The notes beneath the pieces are model-generated. The model ran no database searches. It was given only the letters and a program-made list of their open reading frames with translations, and was not told where the DNA came from. A stretch of DNA of 64,000 nt. Source: Bradyrhizobiaceae bacterium (GTDB taxonomy: Bacteria; Pseudomonadota; Alphaproteobacteria; Rhizobiales; Aestuariivirgaceae). The position numbers were made by a program, and so were the translations under genes. Shown here in pieces: positions 45,510 through 54,344 of the stretch; the stretch's first letter is position 1, and each line of letters opens with the position of its first letter. The DNA lies in contig CANJMQ010000009.1 of the NCBI GenBank assembly GCA_947475225.1, forward strand, positions 1 to 64,000, given 5' to 3'.

Positions 45510-46492
45510 TGGGTTACTCCAAAGGGTTCGGTGTAGAGGTCCTTGAAGGCGACGGAGGCTGCGGGATAGTCACTCTCCTCGGCGAACTGGTAGGCGGCCT
45601 CGACCTCAGCCGCGACCTCCGCCTCGAGCGCGTCGAGCACCACGGCATCGGCAATGCCCTTGTCGATCAGGTGGGCACGGAACATCTTGATCGGGTCGCG
45701 CTTCATCCAGGCTTCGCGCTCCGCCGGGTTGCGATAGTCAGTGCCAAGCTTCAGGCCTTCGGAATGTTCGTTGAAGCGGTAGGTGATAACCTCGACGAGG
45801 CTCGGCCCCTGGCCGGCGCGGGCGCGGTCAACGGCGGTCTTCACCGCGTCATGGACCTTGAGAACGTCCTGCCCGTCCTCGACGCGCACGCCCGGCATGG
45901 CAAAGCCCGCCGCGCGCTCGGCGATGACGCCCGCCGTCACGGTATGGGCGGGCGTGGAGAGCGCATACTGGTTGTTCTCGCACAGGAAGACGATGGGCAG
46001 GTCCCACACCGAGGAGAGGTTCATCGCCTCGTAGAGACAGCCCTGGTTCGCGGCGCCATCACCGAAGAAGGCCAGTGACACGCGGCCGGTGCCCAGCACC
46101 TTGCTCGACAGGGCCGCACCCGTGGCAATCGGGATCGACGAGCCGACGATGCCGGATTCGCCCAAGCTTCCCACCTTGAAGTCGGCGAGGTGCATCGAGC
46201 CGCCCTTGCCGCCGCATACGCCGGTGGCCTTGCCGGTGAGTTCCGCCATCAGGGGGCCCAATGCCGCGCCCTTGCCGATGGGGTGGCCGTGGCTGCGGTG
46301 GTTGCCGGTCATGTAGTCGCCTTCGGCCAAGGCCATGCAGGCACCGACAACTTGAGCTTCCTGGCCGATCGAGGTGTGCACGGTGCCGGGAATTTCGCCG
46401 CGCTTCACCATCTTGGAGGCGCGTTCGTCGAAGAACCGGATGCGCAGCATCCGCTTCTGCATCTCGAGCAGAAGGTCGTTGGGCCTTGTCAT
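45506..46492 (-). CDS. 2-oxoacid/acetoin dehydrogenase-type E1 component, alpha subunit (TPP-binding)
   Basis: GTVHTSIGQEAQVVGACMAL; TGNHRSHGHPIGKG; GGKGGSMHL; FFGDGAANQGCLYEAMNLSSVWDLPIVFLCENNQYA. Confidence 0.92.
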   Translation of the reverse strand: MTRPNDLLLEMQKRMLRIRFFDERASKMVKRGEIPGTVHTSIGQEAQVVGACMALAEGDYMTGNHRSHGHPIGKGAALGPLMAELTGKATGVCGGKGGSMHLADFKVGSLGESGIVGSSIPIATGAALSSKVLGTGRVSLAFFGDGAANQGCLYEAMNLSSVWDLPIVFLCENNQYALSTPAHTVTAGVIAERAAGFAMPGVRVEDGQDVLKVHDAVKTAVDRARAGQGPSLVEVITYRFNEHSEGLKLGTDYRNPAEREAWMKRDPIKMFRAHLIDKGIADAVVLDALEAEVAAEVEAAYQFAEESDYPAASVAFKDLYTEPFGVTQ

Positions 46493-47517
46493 GGCGTGCC
46501 TTTCACTTGCTTTGCGGGTGTGCTGGCCTGGGCCAGCAGCACATTGGCGCTTTCGACATCGGTCACGAGAACGTCGATCCAGTCGCCAGCCAGTGCGGCG
46601 GCCAGCGCCTGGTGCTTGGCCTTGCCGCCCGCCACCGCGATGCGGCGGCCGGCGTTGCGCAACTGCTCAAGCGTGATGCCGATGACGAGATCGTCGAGCG
46701 GGGTCTTCACCGTCTGGCCCGTCGCATCGATGAAGCGCTGGTGCAGCTGGCCCACGGCACCTGCCGCGCGCACCGCGGCAAGCTGTTCGGCGGTGAAGAA
46801 ATTGTCGTTCTCCTCGAGCGGCCCGTGGAAGTCGGCCGGGCCCAGCCCGACGAACACGATGTCGACCTCGTCGAGGAGGCGCACTGCCTTCTGGAGATGG
46901 GCATCGGCGAGGGCGGCATCGCGCATCGCCTTGTTACGGGCCACGCCGGGGGCGCGCAGGAACACCGCCTCGGCGCGGAAGGCCTGGGCCATCTGCAGCG
47001 TGGCGACGTCGGCCTCATGCTGCAGCATGGGCGAGCCAAGATCGCCCAGCGTCTCGACCACGTGCCTGATGCGGCTCGCAAGGCGCGGCGCGATGAGGCG
47101 CGCCATTTCGCGCAGCGTGGTGCTCCACGAGGTGAAGCCCAGCACCGGGCCTCCCTCGAATTCGCCGGCGAGGCAGGTGGCGGCGGCGGCGCCGAGGATC
47201 TGGGCCACGCCATCCTCGGCGGGATCGACATCGACGACATAGACGGCGCTGAGGCCATAGGCCTTGGCGAGGCCGTCTTCCAGGTCGGGGTAGAGGCCCT
47301 CGGGTGGCACCACGATGGAGCGGATGATGCCGTGTTCCTCGGCCAGCCGCAGCAAGCGCGAGACACCGGCCTGCGAGATGCCCATCTTCTCGGCGATCTC
47401 GGTCTGGCGTGCGCCCTCCACATGGTGCAGGCGTGCGGCGCGCGTCATCTGGCGCAGCTGCTCGATGTCGGCGGTGGTATATTTGCGGGCCAGCTCGGCC
47501 GTCGATTGCCGCCTCAT
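46489..47517 (-). CDS. SorC-type sugar-binding transcriptional regulator
   Basis: HHVEGARQTEIAEKMGISQAGVSRLLRLAEEHGIIRSIV HTH plus sugar-binding domain. Confidence 0.88.
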   Translation of the reverse strand: MRRQSTAELARKYTTADIEQLRQMTRAARLHHVEGARQTEIAEKMGISQAGVSRLLRLAEEHGIIRSIVVPPEGLYPDLEDGLAKAYGLSAVYVVDVDPAEDGVAQILGAAAATCLAGEFEGGPVLGFTSWSTTLREMARLIAPRLASRIRHVVETLGDLGSPMLQHEADVATLQMAQAFRAEAVFLRAPGVARNKAMRDAALADAHLQKAVRLLDEVDIVFVGLGPADFHGPLEENDNFFTAEQLAAVRAAGAVGQLHQRFIDATGQTVKTPLDDLVIGITLEQLRNAGRRIAVAGGKAKHQALAAALAGDWIDVLVTDVESANVLLAQASTPAKQVKGTP

Positions 47518-49031
47518 GACATGGTCTCCGCGATCAGCCGGAAGGTGGAGCTGAGGCCCGGATAGATGCTGCGGTAGGCCGCGAAGATGGCGCCGTAGCG
47601 GGCATGGGCTTCAGGGTTCGGCGCGTAGGCGCCTTCGATGCCGGTCATCGCGTCGGCGGCGGCGCGGATGTCGGCGTGCAGGCCGAGTGCTGCCGCGGCA
47701 TGGATGCCGGCGCCCAGCGCCGTGCTTTCCTGCTCGCGCACCAGCTTCACATCGCGGCCCAGCACATCGGCGATGATCTGGCACCACAGCGGGCTGCGCG
47801 AGCCGCCGCCCAGCATGAGGATCTCGGTGATGGGCTGGCCGGTGGCCACCTCGACGCCATCGGTGAGCAGGCGCTGCTCCAGCGCCATGCCTTCGAGCAC
47901 GGCGCGATACATGTGGGCCTTGCCGTGGACGCCCGACAGGCCGACGAAGGCGCCGCGCGCGTGGCCGTCCCAATAGGGCGTCATGGCGCCGGTCCAGTAG
48001 GGCAGGCAGAGCAGTCCGCCAGCACCCGGCGGAATGGCCGCAGCGGCATCTTCAAGGATTGCTTCGGCGGAGCGGTCAGGACTTGCGGCCGCGTTGCCCG
48101 GAAGGCCCAGCTGCTCGGCGAACCACACGACGTTCTGCGTGCCGCCGCCGATGAAGGTCTCGAGGATGTAGCTGCCGGGAACCGGCCCGCCCATGGTGCG
48201 GTAGGCGGTATCGTGGGTGTAGGCATCGGCATGGACGCCGGACACGGTGCCGGTGCCGAGGTTGAGATAGGCGCGGCCGGGCCTCGTGACGTTGCAGCCG
48301 AGGCCTGCCGACTGGCCGTCGCCGGCGCCGACGATGACGGGAAGTCCGACGGGAAGCCCCACCACTGCGGCGACATCGGCCAGCAGCCCGCCGGCAATGG
48401 CGCCCGGCGGCAGCAGGCGGCTGACCTTTGAACGGTCAAGCCCGGCGGCGGCGAGCAGGCCATCGTCATAGTCGAAGCGGTTGAGGTCGACGAGGCCGAG
48501 GGGATCAGCACAGGACCATGAGGTGGCCCATTCGCCGGTGAGCTTGTGGACGAGGTAGCCCGCCACGTCGACCACATGCGCGGTGCGGGCGATTGTCTCC
48601 GGCTCGTGCCTGCCGAGCCACAGCAGCTTGTACCAGGCGGGCGTCGGGTTCGGCGGCTTGCCGGTGAGGCGATGAACCTCCGGCGTGCCGTGCGATGCGA
48701 CCTCGGCGGTGGCGCGCACATCCATCCACGTGATGGCCGGGCGGATCGGCGCACCGGTCTTGTCGAGGCAGACGAACGTTTCGCGCTGGTGGGTGATACC
48801 GATGCCGGCGATGCGGTCGGCGCCGACCTTGGCCACCGCCTCGGCCAGCGCGCCTGAGGTTGCCTCCCACCAGTCGGGCGCGTTCTGCTCCACCCAGCCG
48901 GAGCGGACGTGGGAAAGACCATAGCCGCGGCGGCCCACCGCGACGGACTTGCCGCTGCGGTCCCACACCACTGCCTTGGCGGCGGTGGTCGAGCAGTCGA
49001 TGCCAATGACCAGGTCGCGGGCCTTGCTCAT
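47514..49031 (-). CDS. FGGY-family carbohydrate kinase, paralog of 37500-39026
   Basis: LVIGIDCSTTAAKAVVWDRSGK; GAGDGQSAGLGCNVTRPGRAYLNLGTGTVSG; PYWDGHARGAFVGLSGVHGKAHMYRAVLEGMALEQ. Confidence 0.88.
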   Translation of the reverse strand: MSKARDLVIGIDCSTTAAKAVVWDRSGKSVAVGRRGYGLSHVRSGWVEQNAPDWWEATSGALAEAVAKVGADRIAGIGITHQRETFVCLDKTGAPIRPAITWMDVRATAEVASHGTPEVHRLTGKPPNPTPAWYKLLWLGRHEPETIARTAHVVDVAGYLVHKLTGEWATSWSCADPLGLVDLNRFDYDDGLLAAAGLDRSKVSRLLPPGAIAGGLLADVAAVVGLPVGLPVIVGAGDGQSAGLGCNVTRPGRAYLNLGTGTVSGVHADAYTHDTAYRTMGGPVPGSYILETFIGGGTQNVVWFAEQLGLPGNAAASPDRSAEAILEDAAAAIPPGAGGLLCLPYWTGAMTPYWDGHARGAFVGLSGVHGKAHMYRAVLEGMALEQRLLTDGVEVATGQPITEILMLGGGSRSPLWCQIIADVLGRDVKLVREQESTALGAGIHAAAALGLHADIRAAADAMTGIEGAYAPNPEAHARYGAIFAAYRSIYPGLSSTFRLIAETMS

Positions 49032-50458
49032 GCTGCCTCCAGCGTTTCTGCGAGTGCCCAGGCGATGCGCTCCTCGGTCCACAGTCCCATCATGTCGAGC
49101 AGGTCGACGAGGTTGAAGCGGTTGCGCATCAGGAAGCAGTTGCGCGTCGCCCACACTGTCAGCTCGGGCGATATGGCGGGTGACAGGCGCTGGAAGCTGG
49201 CGGGCCCGCCCGAAGCGGCAAGCGCCTTGCGCAGCGTCGCCGATGGGGTGACAAGCTTTGCGAAGGCTTCGGCGTGGCGTGGCCAGTCCGCCACCACCTG
49301 CTCGAAACGGGCCCAGTTGCGGATCACCGCGGCATGCTTGGCCTCGGCGTCGCGCAGGCATTCCGCCACGATGCCGTCGCCCAGTTGGCCGAAGGCCTGG
49401 CGGATCAGGCCCTCGATGCGTGCGGGTTCGGGTTCGCGGAGCAGGGCCGGGGTGATGACGCGGGTGTCGATTGCCTCGCGCCACAGCCTGGTGGCAACGA
49501 GGCTCGCAACACCCACCTGCGCGCCATGCAGGCCGATCGGCTGGTGATGCGCGGCGTGATGCAGGTCGAGCATGTGACTGATGACATGCTCGACGCCAGA
49601 CAGGCAGGCGGTGGTGTTGGAAACCCCCGACACGATGCCGCGCAGGGCGAGCAGGCGGGTGAGTTCGCGTACCGCGCGGGGCTCGCCGCGCGCAATGCCC
49701 GCCGACCAGTCCGGCGGCTCTGCCGCTGCGGCCTGCAGCATGGCCAGCGAGGCTGGGTGGAAGGTGTGGTCGAGGCCAAGCAGGAAGGAGAGGTACCAAT
49801 CGGCCGGCGCGGTGAACAGCGAGATTGCCTCGCCGAAGCCGGCGGTGTTCATTTCCTGCGGCGCACCGGCAATGGTCGTCACGTCGGCGAGCACCGCGGA
49901 GGGCCAGCGTGAGGGCACCGTGCGCTTCACGCCGTTGCGCAGGATGACCGAGACATTGTCGGTGAAGCCATCGACCGAGGCGGCGGTCTGCACCGCGACA
50001 TGCGGGATGCCGCCATTGCGTTCGGCGGCGATCTTGCCGACATCCGTCATGGTGCCCGACCCGATGGTGACGATGGCATCGGCCCCCCTGGCGGCCTCCG
50101 CCGCCATGGCCAGCACCGTCTCGTCGGCATGCAGTGCGCCATGGCCGCCATCAAGCCGCGCCAGCTGCACGGCATGATGGCCGGCCAGCTGGCGCTCGAC
50201 CAGACCCGCCAGCAATTCGCCGTCACGCCGGATGGGGGTGGTGTCGGCGAGGATCACGACAGTGGCCCGGGACGGCCTGCCGGCGGCGGCCAGCGCCTCA
50301 TCCAATGCCTCTGCGACATGCAGGTGGGCGGTGTCCGAAATCTCGATGCGGCCGATGCCCAGCGGTGCCAGGCGACCTTCGGGGTCAAGTGCTGCAAGCC
50401 CGCGCCGGATGGCCTCGAGGTCGGTCGGGTCGGTGAGCGTGCCGGTGGCTGTCATCAC
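49028..50458 (-). CDS. sn-glycerol-1-phosphate dehydrogenase-like (AraM/EgsA family) enzyme, paralog 2
   Basis: AIVTIGSGTMTDVGKIAAERNGGIPHVAVQTAASVDGFTDNVS; LSGVEHVISHMLDLHHAAHHQPIGLHGAQVGVAS. Confidence 0.82.
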   Translation of the reverse strand: MMTATGTLTDPTDLEAIRRGLAALDPEGRLAPLGIGRIEISDTAHLHVAEALDEALAAAGRPSRATVVILADTTPIRRDGELLAGLVERQLAGHHAVQLARLDGGHGALHADETVLAMAAEAARGADAIVTIGSGTMTDVGKIAAERNGGIPHVAVQTAASVDGFTDNVSVILRNGVKRTVPSRWPSAVLADVTTIAGAPQEMNTAGFGEAISLFTAPADWYLSFLLGLDHTFHPASLAMLQAAAAEPPDWSAGIARGEPRAVRELTRLLALRGIVSGVSNTTACLSGVEHVISHMLDLHHAAHHQPIGLHGAQVGVASLVATRLWREAIDTRVITPALLREPEPARIEGLIRQAFGQLGDGIVAECLRDAEAKHAAVIRNWARFEQVVADWPRHAEAFAKLVTPSATLRKALAASGGPASFQRLSPAISPELTVWATRNCFLMRNRFNLVDLLDMMGLWTEERIAWALAETLEAA

Positions 50459-50469
50459 GGTTCCGGGAG

Positions 50470-50518
50470 TTATGCAGGTGCTGAATAATTAATATACAGA
50501 GCTTGAATATTTATGCAA
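50470..50518. promoter_or_regulatory. Candidate SorC operator/promoter of module B operon
   Basis: TTATGCAGGTGCTGAATAATTAATATACAGAGCTTGAATATTTATGCAA: repeated TTATGCA and TGAATA elements, AT-rich island. Confidence 0.4.
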
Positions 50519-50540
50519 TAGAGTCGTAAGTTGTTGAAAA

Positions 50541-50572
50541 ACAAGAAACCCGCCGCCAATGGCAGCGGGTTT
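50541..50572 (-). terminator. Rho-independent-type terminator of module C minus-strand operon
   Basis: Minus strand AAACCCGCTGCCATTGGCGGCGGGTTT followed by CTTGTTTTT, 20 nt past the DRL-like stop. Confidence 0.75.
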
Positions 50573-50591
50573 GTCAGCGTCAGTCGTGCGA

Positions 50592-51914
50592 TCAGAGTGC
50601 GTGGAAGCGGCTGTCGGCCTGGTCAAGGCGGCGGCGGATCTGGGTGACCAGCAGGCTCTCGTCCGGCACGCAGTTGTCATAGGTCAGGCGCTCGCCGGCC
50701 TTGACGGCTTTCACCACCTTCGCACCCTGGGCGAGGCCCAGTGGCACCGCGTTGGCGTTCCGCGCCTCGGCGTGGGTCATGGCCCAGGCGCGATAATCGA
50801 TCTCGCCGATGCGGCCCAGTATCTCGCCGGGGGCGAGGTCACGCTTGGCCAGCGTCACGCATTCGGCCACGGGGTGTTCAAGCGGCACCATGTCGGCCTG
50901 GCCATGCAGCACGGCGCGGGCGGCGGAGAGCGGCACCTCGAGGCTGGTCAAATGATAGGGGCGCGTCAGCGTGAAGTAGGGACCCTTGCCGACCTTGAGG
51001 TCGATCAGCCGCTCCTGCAGGCGGGGGTGATCGGTGGTCACGATGCAGAATACGCCCGGCGCCACACCCTTGCCGATCGAATAGTCGACGCAGCCCTTCC
51101 GCGACAGCACGCCGCCATCGGCCTTGGGGATCAGCACCGAGGCGAGTTCGTCCCGCGTGGCGGCAGGGCCGTGCATGCCGGGCACGTCCGGCACGAGGCC
51201 GGTGCAGTTGGCGATCGCCACCATCTCCACCATGGTCTTGGAGCCGTCGACGAATTCGACCAGCATGCGGGCGTTCATGTTGCGGGCCTTGGCCTCGGCC
51301 TCATAGTCGGCGGGCACGGCGTCCCACTTCAGCGGGTTGTTCTTGCCCTTGCCGGCGCAGACCACCTCGAGCCCGATGGACTGGGCGAAGCCAATGAGCT
51401 CCAGCGTGGCGGCAGGCTCGTCACCCGCCGCACCGGTATAGACGACGCCGGCGGCCTTCGCGGCCTGGTGCAGGTGGCGGCCGATGGTGATGTCGGCCTC
51501 GACGTTGAGCATGACCACATGCTTGCCGCTGGCGATGGATTCGAGTGCGAACTGCGTGCCGGTGTTGGGGTTGCCGGTGGCGTCGATCACCACGTCGATG
51601 CGGCCCGACCTGGCCAGCACCGCGGGGTCCGAGGTGATGGCGATATGGCCCTTCTCGATGGCGGCATCGATGGCGGCGGGGGTGTCGGCGTAGACGGTAC
51701 GCTCTTCCGTGAAGCCGGCCAGTGCTGCTGCGGCGCGGGCCTGCGGCGGGCGCATCTCGGCCACGGCGCCGAGCTTGAGGCCCGGCATGCGGTTCAGCTG
51801 CACCATGATGTCGGTGCCCATCTGGCCACAGCCGGCAAGGCCGATGGTGACGGGTCTCCCCGCTTCGGCGCGGGCTTTCAGCTCGGAAACGAGGGGGGAG
51901 ACGCCTGCGATCAC
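50592..51914 (-). CDS. Homoserine-dehydrogenase-fold/SAF-domain oxidoreductase, DXR-II (DRL)-like
   Basis: VTIGLAGCGQMGTDIMVQLNRMPGLKLGAVAE; KHVVMLNVEADITIGRHLH; VCAGKGKNNPLKWDAVP; MHGPAATRDEL; YSIGKGVAPGVFCIV; PYHLTSLEVPLSAARAVL; C-terminal SAF-like region. Confidence 0.75.
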   Translation of the reverse strand: MIAGVSPLVSELKARAEAGRPVTIGLAGCGQMGTDIMVQLNRMPGLKLGAVAEMRPPQARAAAALAGFTEERTVYADTPAAIDAAIEKGHIAITSDPAVLARSGRIDVVIDATGNPNTGTQFALESIASGKHVVMLNVEADITIGRHLHQAAKAAGVVYTGAAGDEPAATLELIGFAQSIGLEVVCAGKGKNNPLKWDAVPADYEAEAKARNMNARMLVEFVDGSKTMVEMVAIANCTGLVPDVPGMHGPAATRDELASVLIPKADGGVLSRKGCVDYSIGKGVAPGVFCIVTTDHPRLQERLIDLKVGKGPYFTLTRPYHLTSLEVPLSAARAVLHGQADMVPLEHPVAECVTLAKRDLAPGEILGRIGEIDYRAWAMTHAEARNANAVPLGLAQGAKVVKAVKAGERLTYDNCVPDESLLVTQIRRRLDQADSRFHAL

Positions 51915-52657
51915 TTCTTTTTCGTGCCTTTCTTCTTCGCGACGGCCTTCTTTGGCACATCGCGGCGCACCAATCCCGTCACCGAAGGTGCATCGGTCTT
52001 CTTGAACTCGCCTGTCTGCTTACCATAGGTCTTCATGCGTGCGAGCACGGTATTCATCTGGTTCGACTTCAGGATGACGGGCTTGCCGACCTGCAGGGCC
52101 GCCCAGTACTGGTGGGCGATGGTCTCGACCTCGCCCGCCCGCCACAGCGCCTTTTCGAGGTCGGGGCCGAAGGCGATCTGGCCATGATTGCCGAGGAGGC
52201 AGGCCGAACGGTCCTTCAGCGCCTTCAGCATGACCGCCGAAAGCTCCGGGGTGCCGAACTCGGCGTAGCCCGAGCAGCGGATGTCGGTGCCGCCGGCGAT
52301 GCCGATCATGTAGTGGAAGGGCGGAATGTCCTTCCTGAGGCAGGCGAGTGCCGTGGCATAGATCGAGTGGGTGTGGACGATGGCGCCGGCCTCGGCACGA
52401 TGCTTGAATATGTCGAGGTGCATGCGCCATTCGGTGGAGGGCAGGTACTCACCAATGTAGCCGCCGTCCAAGTCCATCTCGACCACGTGTTCCGGCTTCA
52501 TCCTGCCATAGGGAATCCCTGAGGCCGTGATCAGGAAGCCCTCGGGGGTGCGAACGCTCACATTGCCGGAGGTGCCCTGGTTGATCCCTTCCTCATTCAT
52601 CCTGAGGCAGGTGTCGATCACGGCCTCGCGGAGGTCGAGATACTTGAGCTTGGCCAT
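51911..52657 (-). CDS. Class II aldolase/adducin family protein (L-fuculose-phosphate-aldolase-like)
   Basis: GINQGTSGNVSVRTPEGFLITASGIPYGRM; GAIVHTHSIYATALACLRKDIPPFHYMIG; ACLLGNHGQIAFG. Confidence 0.9.
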   Translation of the reverse strand: MAKLKYLDLREAVIDTCLRMNEEGINQGTSGNVSVRTPEGFLITASGIPYGRMKPEHVVEMDLDGGYIGEYLPSTEWRMHLDIFKHRAEAGAIVHTHSIYATALACLRKDIPPFHYMIGIAGGTDIRCSGYAEFGTPELSAVMLKALKDRSACLLGNHGQIAFGPDLEKALWRAGEVETIAHQYWAALQVGKPVILKSNQMNTVLARMKTYGKQTGEFKKTDAPSVTGLVRRDVPKKAVAKKKGTKKK

Positions 52658-52790
52658 GTACGCGATTCCCGAAATGATTATCAGGTGAAAGGCTATAGAC
52701 CGCTGGGGCCACCCGCTTCAAGTGTCGAGGGTGATTGACGCCCATGCAGCGAATGCGAGAGAGTGCCTGCAGAGAATTGGAAAGAGCGGC

Positions 52791-54191
52791 ATGGGGCAGC
52801 AGCAGTTGCGCGGCATCGCGGTGGTCGATGTGGGCTTCACAAACACCAAGATCGCGCTGTTTTCACCGCAGGGCGAGCTCCTGGCGGAGAAGAAGGCGCC
52901 GAGCCTTCACCTGCCCGCACCGCCCTACAAGCACATCGACCCGGAGCCGATGGTGGCGCTGTGCCGCTCGGCTCTGCCGGAGCTCGACCAGATGCTGCCC
53001 ATCGACGCCGTCGTGCCGACAGCTCATGGTGCGGCCATGGCCTGTCTCGATGCGCAGGGCAATCTGGCGCTGCCGGTGATGGACTACACCAGCGAGCCGC
53101 CGCGCGAGATCGTGGCGGAGTACGAGAAGATCATGCCCTCCTTCGAGGAGGCGCTGTGCCCGCTGCTGCCGATGGCGATCACCCACGGCCTGCAGCTTTA
53201 CTGGCAGCAGCGCATGTGGCCGGAGGGTTTCGCGAAGGTGCGGACGTTGCTTCCGTGGATCCAGTATGTGGGATTCCGCCTGAGCGGTGTGCCGGTGACG
53301 GAGATATCCTCCATGGCCTGCCAGACGCACCTGCTCGACATCCGCGCGCAAGGGCCCTCGCGCATGGCGCGCAAGCTCGGCTGGGACGTCCTGTTCCCGC
53401 CCATGGCCAAGGCCTGGGAGATGATCGGCACGCTGAAGGATGAGTTCCGCGGCACAGGATTCCGCGGCGAGGCCCGCGTGCTCGGCGGCGTTCACGACTC
53501 GACGGCCAATTTCATGCGCTATGTCTGCGCCGGGCTCGACCGATTCACGCTGGTGTCGACGGGCACGTGGAGCATCAGCTTTGATCCTTCAACGAGTGTC
53601 GATGTGCTGGACCCGGCGCGCGACACCAACACCAACACCGACGTGCTGGGCCGCAACGTGTGCTGCAGCCGGTTCTTCGGCGGCATGGAGTTCGCGGCGG
53701 TGTCGGGTGGTGCTGCGGCTGAGGCGGCGAACCTGTCTTGTGTGCAGGAGCTGGTAAGGCGCGGGACCTATGCCGTGCCGTCCTTCACCATGACCAGCGG
53801 GCCGGTGCCGGAGTCACTCGGCAAGGGTTACGTGAAGGGGCCATCGGTCGAGAGTGCGGAGGAGCGCGCCTCGCTCGCCGCACTTTACTGTGCGCAGATG
53901 GTGTCGGAGCAGCTGGACGCGATCACCTCGAAGGATGAGATTATCGTCGACGGACCCTTCTCGCAGAATCCGGTGCTGCTGGCCGTGCTGGCGGCACTCA
54001 GGCCTGCACAAAGGGTCAAGGCGTCTGCACTGCGCGACGGCACGACGGCGGGCGCGGCGGCGCTGGCGGTGATCGAGGACGGCAGGCTGCCGAGCATCGC
54101 CATCATGATGACGGAGGTAACGCCAGCCGCGATTCCGGGGCTTGGCGACTATCAGACGGCGTGGCGCAAGATGGCGTATGAGAAGCGGTGA
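52791..54191 (+). CDS. FGGY-family carbohydrate kinase (L-fuculokinase-like)
   Basis: GIAVVDVGFTNTKIALFSPQGELLAEKK; LGGVHDSTANFMRYVCAGLDRFTLVSTGTWSISFDPS; GGAAAEAANLS. Confidence 0.85.
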   Translation: MGQQQLRGIAVVDVGFTNTKIALFSPQGELLAEKKAPSLHLPAPPYKHIDPEPMVALCRSALPELDQMLPIDAVVPTAHGAAMACLDAQGNLALPVMDYTSEPPREIVAEYEKIMPSFEEALCPLLPMAITHGLQLYWQQRMWPEGFAKVRTLLPWIQYVGFRLSGVPVTEISSMACQTHLLDIRAQGPSRMARKLGWDVLFPPMAKAWEMIGTLKDEFRGTGFRGEARVLGGVHDSTANFMRYVCAGLDRFTLVSTGTWSISFDPSTSVDVLDPARDTNTNTDVLGRNVCCSRFFGGMEFAAVSGGAAAEAANLSCVQELVRRGTYAVPSFTMTSGPVPESLGKGYVKGPSVESAEERASLAALYCAQMVSEQLDAITSKDEIIVDGPFSQNPVLLAVLAALRPAQRVKASALRDGTTAGAAALAVIEDGRLPSIAIMMTEVTPAAIPGLGDYQTAWRKMAYEKR

Positions 54192-54344
54192 ATGCACGCC
54201 CTCATTGCCGTCGCCGGGATGACGGCACCCAAGATGGATCATCATCACTTCCCTAAAATGCGGCAAGTTTCGCGCAAGGTGCATTAACCATCCCGCAAAG
54301 CATCGGGCGTAGGATGGCGTCCAGTGTGTTGCGTGAGGTGTTCT

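Noticed and set aside
50559-52028. 489-aa plus-strand ORF
   Set aside because: Antisense to the DRL-like gene and class II aldolase, which have clear family motifs.
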